A stretch of 64,000 nucleotides of DNA from Megamerina dolium (taxonomy: Eukaryota > Arthropoda > Insecta > Diptera > Megamerinidae). How positions within the stretch are numbered: position 1 is the stretch's first letter; each line of letters begins with the position of its first letter. Position numbers and translations under genes: made by a program. Positions 10,380 to 23,400 of this stretch are shown here, one piece after another. Under the pieces are notes generated by a model. That model was given only the letters and a program-made list of their open reading frames with translations, was not told the origin of the DNA and ran no database searches. The stretch spans positions 63,899,765 to 63,963,764 of the forward strand of contig OY978526.1 of NCBI GenBank assembly GCA_963854835.1. Direction: 5' to 3'.

Positions 10380-13300
10380 CATTATACACTACATAGTTAT
10401 ATACTTTTAAACACATATATATTTATGCATTTACTCATATTTGTACGATCGCAAATAAAGAAGAAGAATTTTTTTAATTCGGTATAGATATGTGAATAAA
10501 AATAATCGACCTTCTGTCTTCATAATTCTTTGAGCCTCGATTGAATATTCGCTATTATTTATGCTGTATAAAATAATACATAAATTAAGTTTCGCTATAT
10601 GACTCACATATAAAATCTTTTGCATAATTAACAGACAGTAGGCATATTAAAAATAAAACAGTATCACTCCAGAAATCGATTATGTTTATATAAAAATTAT
10701 GCTCAGAAATAAAAAGAAAAGTTGATCATAAAAATGTGCATATGTTGATGCCTAACAACCAAACTGTCAGGCTGATATGATTAATGAGCAGAACGTTGAA
10801 TAATTTACCACTCAAATTAATGTCTGAATTGTCAGCCTTGCAATAATTGCTCAAGAAGGACAATTATTGTAACTAGTCATTGATCATTTTCTTGAGTGTG
10901 TGTTTCTTCAAAGAGAGATGATATTACAAAACTATTCAAAAAACTATTATAGCAACCCCATCTGTCCAAGGCTTTAAATGTTTAAATTACCATAATTATA
11001 AAATTTCAAAATATCAGTACAATGGTATGGTAATATATTCGCTTTTCAACATATTCATTCTTTTTCATTTCTTCTCTCAGTTGAATATATATGATATTAA
11101 CCTAGAATAGAATACCATAAAATGCATACCTACCAGAGTTACATTATAATATATATTTTCAAATACCTATATTAGGCAATAAGTCATCCCTGCTGTTCAA
11201 TATTTATAAATCGATAATATAATTCATTAGAGTATACACTCGCACAAACCATCGTGTTTGCGTGTGTGTGTGTGGATATGTGAAAAGATCCTGCAATTTA
11301 TGGTTTAATAATAAAAATGATAGATGCGTTGATTGTTGTTTTTTTCTTCTCTCAAAAAAATTAAATGACAGCCAAACCAAGGCAATGAATCTAAAGGGCG
11401 CATGAAATTGACAGCAAAAATGCATGAATGTAATACCACACACACACACAGTTATATGAATAAATCAGGCATGTGCGCTTAATGCAGCAATAATGCTATA
11501 TAAGTAAGTATGGTGGTATAAGTAGTACCGTATACTCACACATATACATATACATGCGGTACATATACGAAATATACTTGTATGTAAATGATATGGAGGT
11601 GATAGCATATTAAGGCAATGTCAAAGGTTATTAATGTGTGCATCTGACGGTGACGACATCAAAATACTTTAAGAAGCTTATTTATGATGATGCAATGCTG
11701 CAATGTATACATACATTTATGCATGTCTGCCTGGATACAAATATTTTTCTTTACATTTAGAAATCTAGAACATTTCATGCACCTTTTCAACCTTCTGGCT
11801 GTTTCTCTTTTTAAACAATTTTAAAATACAAGTAATTTTCGCATATTTCGAAGCTCGAAATTCATATTTGAATTATATTTTATCGTACTTTTTCTCAAGA
11901 CCTTTATTTAGACATGTTTTTGCTACATACTTTGGTAATTTAACTCTCCTGCTCTCATAAAAATATGGCTCAGCCTAATGTAATGCATTTCTTTATTAAA
12001 AACGCATTTTTTGCATTAAAATATATTTGATATGTCATTGTTTTGTCATTGGTTTTTAATTCACTCACTCATACAGTCACTCACTCAACCATCACACCAT
12101 GCATACATCATTTATTCATTCATTCATTCATGCACCACTATGCATTTACTGATATTCATCATTCAGCTGTTTATGAATACTATAAAATATGTACATAGGT
12201 GAATACACTTGAGGAAAGGTTGAATGATTACAAGTGAGTGTGAAAGAAAACCAGCAGAACAAATATACACACAAACAAAGGCTTTACAGTACTTGCATTC
12301 AATTTACATTCGAAAAAGTAACCAAACCAAAAACATATGTATGCACGTATGTATATATTAAAATTATTATGATGCTGAAAATCCAAAAAAAAAAACAATG
12401 TAAAATATTAACAAAATCAACAACAACAACAAGACCACTAACGACAATTACATTTTTAATGAGTCTCAAATTATGTGCGTCCACGCACAGAATGTAATGC
12501 AACGCCATTAATTCTTTACAACTTTGGCTATGCTTATATTCCAACAATAATAACAACAATATCAACTACAACAACAACAAAAAAACAAGTTTCTCTCAAT
12601 TTTTCTTTTATTTATGTACCTATGAAATTTCTGTTTTTGCAAAACAAAAGGATCTTTGTGTGAGAGCCGAACATCTGCATGTCTGCTTTGCCATTCACTG
12701 ATACGATGTACTTTGGGACAAAATAAGCAATTTGTACGTTTAGTTTAAAAACTAAGAAATAGTATCATAAAATTATCAAAACTCACTGATAAGCACAGGC
12801 TGGGAAATAAATAATCTGTACTGGAAATAATTTTTGGAAGGCAGAGTTTTGGGTACTACTAGCATCTGAATGAAAACATCAGATACTGCATTGGTTTGAC
12901 TCGACCTGGTCGCATTTCGTTTCTAACCTCAAAAAACTGATGAAAATAGAAATATTCATTAAACTATAGCTCCTAGAGGTGTGAAATGTATCACAGACCT
13001 CAATCAATTTCTTTTACACAAAATTTTCTAAAAACAATCTTAACCTCTAAACCCCTATCTTAAAAGCGCTCAACCCAACGCTTTCAGAGTGCCCCTAGAA
13101 GTTGATTTCCATTAAGTTTTTATGAACTCACTTTTAGCATTTTTACTCCTTAAAGACGCTCCGGCACAAAATGTGTTTAGACAGCACTGTAAACCGACAA
13201 ATAACTCCTATAGCAAACATATTTATCCTTTATCTTCAGCCTTTAGGAGGCTTTTCTATAAAATGTATGTATTTTCCTAAAATTGAAAAAAGATCAATTT

Positions 13301-14225
13301 TTTGCTTCTAAGGGGTCTTCTAAAGTAGTAAAAATGTTCTGTATGGAAGCCCCTCTAAGGGTTGATATACTGTTATTATTTGTATTAGAAAAGTGTTAAC
13401 TCAAAAGTCCAAACACTAAATTGATAACAGATGGACTGAAGAAAATTGTTCTCCTATTATGATCTAAAACTGGTAATTCAAAGAATATCGTGAGATGTTA
13501 GTAGTTTGTGAGCAATCTCAGGTCTGGTTCTATTAAAAACCGATGATTATGAAACTGTGTTTAATCTAGTTAGTTCAGGAATAAGTGCCTTTAGAAAACG
13601 TTTTCATGGGAGTCTGTAACAATTTTTTTATGTTAGGGCTAAAATGCCACCAAATTTAATTATTCCAGACCCGGTTTCAAATTCAGGAACCTCAAATATG
13701 CATCGAAATATTTATCTCGTCTGTCAGATAATACATTTTACCCTGTGAACGTGTTGTGTTAACACACTCATAATAAATCAATATAAAATCTTTAAAATTA
13801 TCTACTCGCAAAATTTCATATTTTGGCACACTGTGCGAAGTCGCGTTTTTGTACGTAAATATTGAATATTTTCAATTTTACGTCCAGTGTGTTGTTATTA
13901 AGAATACACGCTATATATGGTATATGTAGCCATTGCTGGGGAAACAACAAAGAGTATCAATCAATATAATAATTGTGTATGACTGGATGCGAGTTAATTA
14001 TGAGCACGTGCTACTTACTTATATATGAGTTATTGTGATTTATAGAGTTTATACACAAATTTTCTGTGAATAATTTTTAGAAAATTAATATTGATTATTG
14101 GGGTCAGTTAACTATGTATTTAAATAAGATCCATCATAGGATTAGAGGTTTTTTGGAATATGAGAAATTTCGATTGCCAATATAAGAGTGTTATTCTTTT
14201 TTTTTTTGTCTATTATCGATTCGAT
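10380..14225. other. Long non-coding stretch
   Basis: AT-rich with short CA/GT and CAA repeats (for example 11257-11274, 11439-11450, 12419-12433, 12566-12580) and a short ATTC repeat near 12114-12130. No coding exon, RNA gene or transposon ends recognised. Confidence 0.45.
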
Positions 14226-14240
14226 TTTATAAAAGGTTTA

Positions 14241-14605
14241 AAAAAAAAATATTAAATATGTGGCACTAAAAGCCCCAAAGGGCTCATTGGCCGAGCTTCT
14301 CTTCCATTACTCTTGTGCGTCTTAAATTTGGACAGTATTAGAAGGGACCTACTTATTTTAACCGGTTCCGAACGGCAGAACACTTGTGACATCACTTTTT
14401 CTGAGCTTTGTCACAGAGTTCTTTAAGAAGCTTTTTCATGGCAAGTTGTTACTGTCGGAAGAATTGCCAATTGCTTGCCGACAGGTGGGTACCATTCGAA
14501 AGAAAAACCTTTATCGATATTAAATTTGTTATGCATCAGCCGGGTATTGAACCACGACCTACAGATCAGAAGGCGAACACACTAACCACTGAGCTACGGC
14601 ACCCA
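14241..14605 (-). mobile_element. Full-length SINE, minus strand
   Basis: Complete copy of the SINE family in reverse orientation. The tRNA-like head lies at the right (complement of GCTCAGTGGTTAGTGTGTTC, about 14575-14594) and the tail at the left runs into a poly-T/A tract. A 15 bp perfect target duplication, TTTATAAAAGGTTTA, flanks it at 14226-14240 and 14606-14620. The plus-strand open frame over it is spurious. Confidence 0.9.
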
Positions 14606-14689
14606 TTTATAAAAGGTTTATTAAACTAAAAAAATATTTTAGTTGGTTTATTAAACTAAAATATTATAAAATCAAAATATAAATAGTTG

Positions 14690-14745
14690 GCATTATAGGC
14701 CTTAGTTTAGCTTCTCTTCCATACTGTTGTGTATCATCGTTTATT
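14690..14745 (-). repeat. Diverged SINE 3'-end fragment
   Basis: TTGGCATTATAGGCC followed by TAGCTTCTCTTCCATACTGT matches the complement of the SINE 3' end. Only about 55 bp remain. Confidence 0.5.
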
Positions 14746-14749
14746 GAAC

Positions 14750-16545
14750 GTTCTTTAGAATCATTTATGGTGCATTCATATTTAATTGATGAGTTGATGT
14801 ATATTTCAGTTGCAAGACTTGACATTCGAAAATATGATCAAACATTATCACTATAATATTTATACAAGATCGTTTATTATATTTAAGTACTTTCAATTTT
14901 TCTATTTATTTATTTTCAAATTTTGTATACGAGTACATCACATAATATTCATTAAAACGTACATTATTTTAAAATATGTATTTAATAAACAAGTTATTCA
15001 TATAATTATGAGAAATATCTAAATAATTTGTATTGCATCAAAATCATTATTACATTTAATGTTAAACACTACTTGAATTTATTTCATTATGTACAGGATC
15101 TTCGAAAAGCAAATATTCTTTCTTTGGAAGGTACTCAAAATTATATCGAATATTATCAAAATGAAAAATAAATGAAATTTGTTTAAAAAATAGACAAAAT
15201 GGAAGAATAGAAAGTAAGACAGATTTCTTTATTGGTTTTTTTCTTCATTCAGCATAATATTTAGAGCATGGTTCATAATATGTTTCTTTCACTTTTGGTA
15301 AAAACTAATCATCAAAATTATTAAAAAAAAATCTTTAACAAAACAAAATCGATTCCTTTTAGTTCATAAAATATGTGCTACAGGGCAGAAAGTTGAAAGT
15401 TCTGATTTTTGAAGTTACTACATTGAACCAGCTTCTTTGGTAATCCTCAAATACTAGGCTGATACTTCCCCCAAAATATCAATACTGTGAATTTTTTATT
15501 AGTTGTCTACTGGAAAATCGGGCGCTGTATTATGCAATATTTCAGTCATATTGGTTGCCAAATTCTTTAATACATAAGCTTCATAAAAACGTTCAATAAA
15601 ATACTTAAATTATTCGTATTGATAAACATGTCTGTGAAACCATTCTCTGAAATCATTCAAAAAGGGAGTACCTTCCTTTATAAAAAAAGAAATAAAATAA
15701 TTTACATACGTATATATTATAATAGATAAGTAAGGAGTGAGGTGGCTTCATATTATCGGAAATCTCTTATTACATTTCTTTTTGAAACGGATGTAAATAT
15801 ATAGTAAATACATACTCGCATATACAAAATATTTATATTTATATATTTTGTACGATTTCGAATAACTTAGAATAATATACATAATAGGTACATGCTAAAT
15901 ATATATATTTGTAAATAAATACACAGAATTTTCAAAAAAAAGCCGACTTGAATTAGATTGGGGAAAATATAGTTTTTAAAAGAATAAGTTTAATAATAAT
16001 TTTTTTGGAACTTTTAAATAACACATTTACAAAATTATTACCTCCGATGTATTCGTTTTTACAAGTATTGTATATCTGTATATTGTTATATTGTATATTA
16101 AATATATCAATGAGAATCTTATGAACTTCAAAGTACAGAAACTGGTAGTATCAACAGAACCAATACACAATACTAAAAATATATAATTTAGTTTTTACTG
16201 TATTTTTCAAAGTAATTGCAAAATTCGCAAAATATAAGACCATTCAATAGCCTCAAAAATGTTTTTCTGTTTTCATGAGACTGTGTTATCTAAGCAACAG
16301 ACCCCCCAATAGAGTGAAAGATATCTCAAATGATTAAAAAAATAAAATCCGTTTTCTTTCATTATTTCAATGGACGGCAACTAAGTAACAACTTCCAAAT
16401 AATAATAATAATAATAGAAAAATTAATAATAATAAGGAATTCTATACTACAAATTACAACTAAGTTTTTTCTGCTTCGAAAACTCTCTTAAATGCTACAT
16501 CAGCAAAAATTTTCTTAACAAAAGAAGTATCCAATACGTATACAT
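14750..16545. other. AT-rich non-coding DNA downstream of the host gene
   Basis: No further coding exon of the minus-strand gene, and no transposon ends, could be recognised. Confidence 0.45.
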
Positions 16546-16551
16546 TTTATT
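16546..16551 (-). promoter_or_regulatory. Possible polyadenylation signal
   Basis: AATAAA on the minus strand, 15 bases past the stop codon at 16566. It would give a very short 3' UTR. In such AT-rich DNA this hexamer is common, so it is weak support for the gene ending here. Confidence 0.3.
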
Positions 16552-16565
16552 ATTAATATTATCCT

Positions 16566-17402
16566 CTATAAACAGCCATTACCCCAACAGCCACACCATG
16601 GAATCTTACCGCCGGTATGTGAACTAACTGAAATTTTACGTCGTGTCGAACGCAGACTAAAATTTGTTGAAGACTCACGTGACGATGGAAAACTATTCGA
16701 GTTACGGTCGGACATTGAAGTACCCGTTTCATGATTGCTATCCTGATGTGAATGATGACTATGATGAGGATTTGTGGTGCTCAACATCGATGCGGTATGC
16801 TGATGATGATGATGATGATGGTGATGATGGCCACCACCACCACCACCAGTAACACCGCCGTTATTGCCACTAACACGTTGCTGCGTATTGGTAGGCACGG
16901 TGCCATCAGAATGACGTCGAGAACATTTTGAACGTGCTACAAGTGCTGCAGCTGCAGCCAATTCAGCACAATTTCCACCACCGCCACGTATTGAATCTTG
17001 ACTTGCTTTACGATGCAGATGATGACTATGATTATTCGCATGCGTACTCGTTGTCGTTGGTGTTGCTGTTGTTGTAGTCGCCACAATTGATGTTGCTGGT
17101 GTATCTGGTGTATTACAATTGCTATTACTGCGCCGTCTTGAGGAATGTGGTGAATTAGGTGTACTATGACTATGAGCCTGTGTTATGAGACCCCTTAATG
17201 CAGGATTAGTTAATGCCGATGGCAGATCAGAACAACTGCCACTGGATGGTTGTGTTAGCGTAAATGTGGTCGTTTGAGCTTGGCACGAACGGGGCTGGTG
17301 ATGTGAGCCCATTTCACCCGGTGAAGTAGGAGTCACTGAGTCGCCACAAATAATGGACACATGTCGTGCTTTTCGCTTTGCTGCATCTGCGGCTTGAGTA
17401 GA
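16566..17402 (-). CDS. Host gene last visible coding exon
   Basis: Starts after acceptor TCCCTTAG with STQAADAAKRKARHVSIICG. It contains Ser/Thr/His-rich runs, a nine-His stretch near 16835-16805 and basic phosphosite-like motifs. It ends KIPWCGCWGNGCL and a TAG at 16566. A strong donor, GGCG/GTAAGA, sits at 16609, 14 codons before the stop. If it is used, the Cys-rich tail is not translated and the gene continues to the left, where I found no matching exon. Confidence 0.8.
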   Translation of the reverse strand, partial: STQAADAAKRKARHVSIICGDSVTPTSPGEMGSHHQPRSCQAQTTTFTLTQPSSGSCSDLPSALTNPALRGLITQAHSHSTPNSPHSSRRRSNSNCNTPDTPATSIVATTTTATPTTTSTHANNHSHHLHRKASQDSIRGGGGNCAELAAAAALVARSKCSRRHSDGTVPTNTQQRVSGNNGGVTGGGGGGHHHHHHHHHQHTASMLSTTNPHHSHHSHQDSNHETGTSMSDRNSNSFPSSRESSTNFSLRSTRRKISVSSHTGGKIPWCGCWGNGCL

Positions 17403-20400
17403 CTAAGGGAGAAAGAGAATCATTACAATTTAAAATTCTACATTCATATTACTTCTCACCTCTGCTGGCGAAGCCAATCCATTCTCGTCGTCAGTCATCA
17501 AACCCATATCTAGTGACTTGGTCAAATGCGATGGTGCCGCACGAAATTGAGCTCGTTTAGCAGCCGCATTCGCAAGCGCCGCATAGAGATGACTTTTATT
17601 TGGCGACAATACTGAGCAACCTGCCGTAATATTTTGAGATGTTGGGGTCTGTTGGTGTTGTTGTTGCGGTGATGGTGGCGTTGACGGTGTAGGCAGTAAT
17701 GGATTGCTACGTGCAACACCAGCGCAGCGTATGCTCAATTGAGGGGAGTACAATCTTGTGGGTGGTGATGGTTTCGCCGCAATTGCTGGTTTTGTTCCAA
17801 TCGTTGGTGGAGATTTTTGCTGCAGATGACTAGGTGCAGCAGCACACTTATTCAACTGGTCGAATCCAAGGTATGTGCGATTATAAGGAAATGGTGCCAT
17901 TGGATCGGGTATATGTGGCGAAGGACTATCCGTATGCTCACGTTCTAGAGAACGTGTTCGACGACTATGACTACCCATGAGATCGCCCTGCATGGAAGTC
18001 TGCGTTCCGACAGCACCGGCAGCCGATGTTCTCGTTGTTCCCTCCGCTGGTGTTATTGTTGTATTAGCACCATCATATGATAGAAATAAATTCATTTCAG
18101 AACGATAGGGTTTCTTATTCTTATCGTCAAGATCCAAGCGACGATTATGACCTCGACCTGCTGTTGTTGGGATGTTCTCACGCGAACGATTCTTGTCAAG
18201 TTGTATAGCTAAAATATCTTCGGAGATGGTTTCGATGTCATTCAAAATCGCCTCCAAATTTACTGAATCCGTCTGAGGAAATCAAAAGTGAATTTATATT
18301 AGATTAAATGGCATCTTCCTAGCAACTACATGAAAGCAAGACGGTGTGAGATTAGTATGCAAAGTGGTTAGTGACATTTCTATATACGAGTACGAATATT
18401 TATATATAATTACCACCAATTGATGAGACTACTAACTACCAACCAACAATCAACAGGTAACTGGCTAGGGGAATTTCAAACAAAAACAACCAAAAACATT
18501 TAACGGGCTAGGCTCTGGAACTGGATCTGGATCGTTTCTGGGTTTCTGGCTCACCTGTATTTGGCAATCTCTTGTAATGCAGATTGTTGGTGGCGGCGGC
18601 GGCAGCGATGGTCGTCGTAATACTCCTAATGCTGATATGGATGCTGGTTTGATGCTTCTCCCCCTTGTTGTATTGGTTGTAGCAGTCATCAATGGTTTTG
18701 TAACAGCAACGGCTGAGATTAAATGATTGCAACATTTTTGTGCGGTAGCATAGATGGGCTCATTAATTTTAGTAAATAATGTGTTAGTCATTTGTACATG
18801 AATAGTAGCTGTCGGTGCTGCTGCTCCGGCTGCGACTGGTAGCAGACAATGCTGTGGCACCATAGAAGGCGGTTGGGGTTTTGGCATTGGCTTATAATTG
18901 GCGACAAATTGCATTTGCTGGCAGTTGATGGTATTGTTGACGCCAATATCAGCTTTGTTATCAGCAGCAGCCACAACATCATCATTATAATCGTCATTAT
19001 CATCGACGACAACATTAACCACAGCAATATGTTGTTGTTGTGTGCGCTGTTGTCCTTGCTGATGTTGATGATGATGACGATAATGTTGATGGCGTTGCTT
19101 CACCTCATGCTGCTTTTGTTGCTGCTGATAACACAGTTGATGTTGTCCATGCAAACTTTGTGGACTGTAATGTTGATGCTGATGCCGTGGACTTACTTGT
19201 GGCGAAGAACTGTTGCGTTGTGGCAAGCTGGACGATGATATTGATGAAGGGGTTGGTATCGGAGGCGCAGAGTTCATAGCAACAACAATGCCACCACCTA
19301 TTTGATGGGCAGGCAACGGCTGACGTTGATACGGCGATGCTAGAGCATTTGCCACAAAAATGTCCGGTGGATCGCAATTGCGTAGCTCAGTGCCAAAGCT
19401 TGATAGTGATCTATCATCACTACCTGCTGTTGCGGCTGTTGAAAGTGGTGGTGTCGGAATGGATGGTGGCGGTACAACCGGTGGAGCAACTGCTGTTAAT
19501 TGTGTCATGCTCTTATTGGCCAGGGCAGTATTGATTTTCAGGCGTGGCTTTAGCGGTGAGAAGAAGTGCTTTGGACTGTTCGCTGTCGTTGGTACATTTG
19601 TGGGCATGGTTGTTATGGGAACAGTTTCAATACCAGCCAGCGATAAAATGGGCGTTTTGCATTGGGTGGTATCTGTTGGTGCTTGAGACCCACCACCTGT
19701 ATGACCGAATGTCGTAAGCGGCGTTTGTGGCGATTGTGTATACTGTACTGGTGAGACGGCAATTGCTGTTGCCGCCGATAAAGGTGATGACGATGATGAT
19801 GACGGCAATGCATTGTATTTCCCATGGGCAAATGGTGATTGCATTTGATAATCCCAACCGTTTGTGTGACATGCTGCCATTTGATTTGCACTCGATGTTG
19901 ATGTGGCTGCAGTTTCCGGTGTATGACCTGCAAATGTGTGTGAATTGCAAGGAACGATGTTCAAACATATCATAATCGTACATACCAATATTTGAGCCCA
20001 TATGCTGATGGACGACATTCTCAAAATATGATAAAGGCGGCACAACGGACTGTAAGTCGTGCAGTTCATTTGCCAACATTTCTATGGGTGTCATTGGCCG
20101 CACCAGACTCGCCAAATGTTGCTGGTCAGCTTGCGATGCGGCCGCTTCGATATTACTCATTGTCTCCTCTGAGACAACCGAGAGATGATCAAAGGTTGGA
20201 AGATGTGGATGTGGTTGGGTTAAATCATTTGATATCGTTGTCATGGGGACGCCCTCATCGATTGTACAGCCTGTTGTTGATGTTGCGCATGATGATGATT
20301 GTGTTGGCTGTGACTGTGACTCCATTTGTGTTTGTATTTGTAATTGTCGATTACTGCTACTACTGCTTGTGTTCTGATTGTTGTTACTGTTGTTGCAGCT

Positions 20401-23400
20401 ACCATTCTGACAACAATCATCATCACTACAACGGTCATCACCGGCATCCTTGCAAGTTTCACATGAATCGGAATCCTGAGAAATTGTGTGTACATATGTT
20501 GTTACATGAGTAAAAAAGTAATTTTGCTAAACCTAAAGCAAAGAAAAAAATACTCACATCACTGTTGCTATGACTATGATATCCATCACAACCACCAGCA
20601 CCACTACCACCTCCACGTACTGTACAACCACTAGCACGTGCACTGCCACATCCACCACTACTATGCTCATAATCGCTAAGTTTCGCTTTGACACGTTTAT
20701 TCAGACGGTCACATTCATCGCGCAATGTCCATATCTCACGCCGCAAGTGTTCATTTTCACGACGTAATCGTTTGATATCCGATTGACCTGTAAAATTTAC
20801 ATAAAAAGATAGAGAGAGAGACAAAACGTTGAATTAAAGTTGACAAATACACATTCGCAATAATGGTTTGAAATTGTATTCATGTAAATAGCTAATTTGA
20901 TTTTGATTTTCAATTAACATTACCGATTTGCATAATATCAACTGGTATATATTCATTCAAAAATATGCTTTTATATGAGTAATAGCCGTATTTTTTATTT
21001 GATTACGCCCATTTTTGAACTGGTTTATTCACAAAGAAATTCAATCATATGTAGTTAGTTTCAGGTTGATAACTTTATATTTTCGTGCACAAAATATGGA
21101 AATATGAATACGGAAACAAACTGTTGTATGGGAGATTGGTACGGTTTTCATTGGCTTTCGCAAATTTTCAAATTTTTGTATACTCATTTGAATGTAATTA
21201 TACAAAGTGAGTTTCAGCTGGATAACTTTGCATTTTTGTCCGCAAAGTGTGAAAATATACATGTGGAAACATAATTTTATATGAGGAGGAAGTGTGGTTT
21301 TATACAATTCGGACCGTTTTTAAATATGTGTAGAATTTTAGTACCCTACCTTAATATTTTTGTGCATAAAATGTGAAAATATGAATATCTAATGAATGAA
21401 TACATAAAGTGTGAAAACATGCATACAAAAGCTTACTTTGGTATGGTAGGTGTGATTTTCATCTCATTACATTCATTTTGAGTGATATTTGTTTTCTGAT
21501 AAAATAAACATCTTACACCAATTTTCATATTAAGAGCTTACTATTTAGATACACAAAGAATATATAATATATTTAAGTAGGTGCAAAAAAAACAACTTTT
21601 ATATAGGTTTTTTCCAGAATTTTACATATTCACAAACTCATCTGTTGTTGTTGTTGATAAAAATATTATTATGTACCAATTTTCAGATTCAAAGGCTTTT
21701 CATTGCATTTAAAGTATTGGATTGATAGTTGATTATTCTTGTACTTATACATTTATTCCTGAATTTTACCAGCAACCCCAAAGAAATAAGTCAAGAGTCA
21801 AGGGATTCTTTCATTTCTTGATATTCAATAACAAATATTCAATAACAAATGTACATATCGCATTAATGAAAATAAATATCTCAGACATCGATTTCTACAA
21901 GTACTATTCGAGTCAAAAATTTTTAATACTATAAATCCCATTATATTCATGGAATTTATGAGTAGAATATTTAACAATCGTTTGGCTGAAAAAAAAAAAT
22001 GACGAGAAATTGTTAATGGTATTCCAGTTATTAATCTTTGACCAGTTATTAATCGCCAAAATCGTCAAACACTTGAAAACGATGACTCTGCAAAAAGCAA
22101 TGTATAAGAATATATTTCATATATGAAAACCAAGTTAAGTTAAAATCTGCCATATAGAAAACTATATTATGCCTACGTCTTCTACATAAATAAGACACTT
22201 TTGAACCTATGAATAATAGCAAGTTTTTATTCAGTTTTGTTTACAATAAAACACTTTTTATTTGTTTTTATGCTGTGCGCAACATTGTATGTCGTATATA
22301 TATAAATGTATTTATATTTACGATTATATTTTGAACACAGTGGGACAGCTATAATTTGTGATGGTTGAAACTAGAAGAGTCTACGAGTAATTCGATTTAC
22401 GCGATTGCTTAAAGTTAAATTTATATCATTTTTTTAAATTTCGTACTATTTTATTTTAATATTATTATTGGTTTTTGCTACATCATGATTAATAATTATA
22501 TCAATCGCCATTAATGTATATATAAAACATTCAAGCCCAAAAAAAAAAAATAAAGCTTTCACGAGTAATAAAAATGCACAAAAATTCTACTTAACCAATT
22601 TAAATAAAATTGCTACTGCTCCCACTGTATATTTAATAGATTTATATATATGTAATTAATTATACGTTTTGTGTATCTTCGCTATACGTAAAGAAATATA
22701 TTTTTATATCGTGTGCCAAAACAAAATATTTAAAGAAGAAGAATTTTCTTGAATGAAACATAACAATGGCACACGAAAATATGAAAATCTATTGTCCACC
22801 AGATGAGATAAATATTTGTATACGTATTTGGGAACGCTGAATTCAAATCAGAGGTTGTTTTGATCCGGTCGAAACGCATTTCATCTAAATGTATGACTGA
22901 AACCTATTAATTTTTTTCTCACCATTTTGCGCTAGCATAAAGGGTCTAATTTACAAAATAAACGTTTTATAAAATTTCGCTACCAACGATCCCAGAGGCG
23001 GTAAAATACAGGATAATTTGTTGGCAATTTTCTTTTTGACAACATTGGTTTACTGTCAAACATGTTCAGTTTGGTTTATAATTTAACCATGAATCGTCTT
23101 ACAAACGAACAACGCTTGCAGATGATTGAATTTAATTATCAAAATTCATGCTCTGTTGTGCATCGTGCACTTTCTTGTGTTCAGTGACGAAGCTCATTTC
23201 TGGTTGAATGGATACGTGAACAATCAAAATATTCGTATTTGATGTGAAGAGCAGCAAGAAGCATTGCAAGAACTGCTAATGCATCCCGAAAAATGCACTG
23301 TTATTGGCCGGTGGCATCATTGGACCGTACTTGTTCAGAGACGACAAAGGCAGTAACGTTACTGTGAATGATTACTCTAAAGATTACATCATTAGAGGGG

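Noticed and set aside
18465..18554. C-terminal extension of exon 5 to a stop at 18465 as the true protein end
   Set aside because: A near-consensus donor CAG/GTGAGC precedes it and joins in phase to a well-supported exon 6. It is kept only as a possible retained-intron isoform.
18849..19686. Plus-strand open frames opposite exon 5
   Set aside because: They mirror the low-complexity codons of the minus-strand exon, whose splice sites and phases are consistent.
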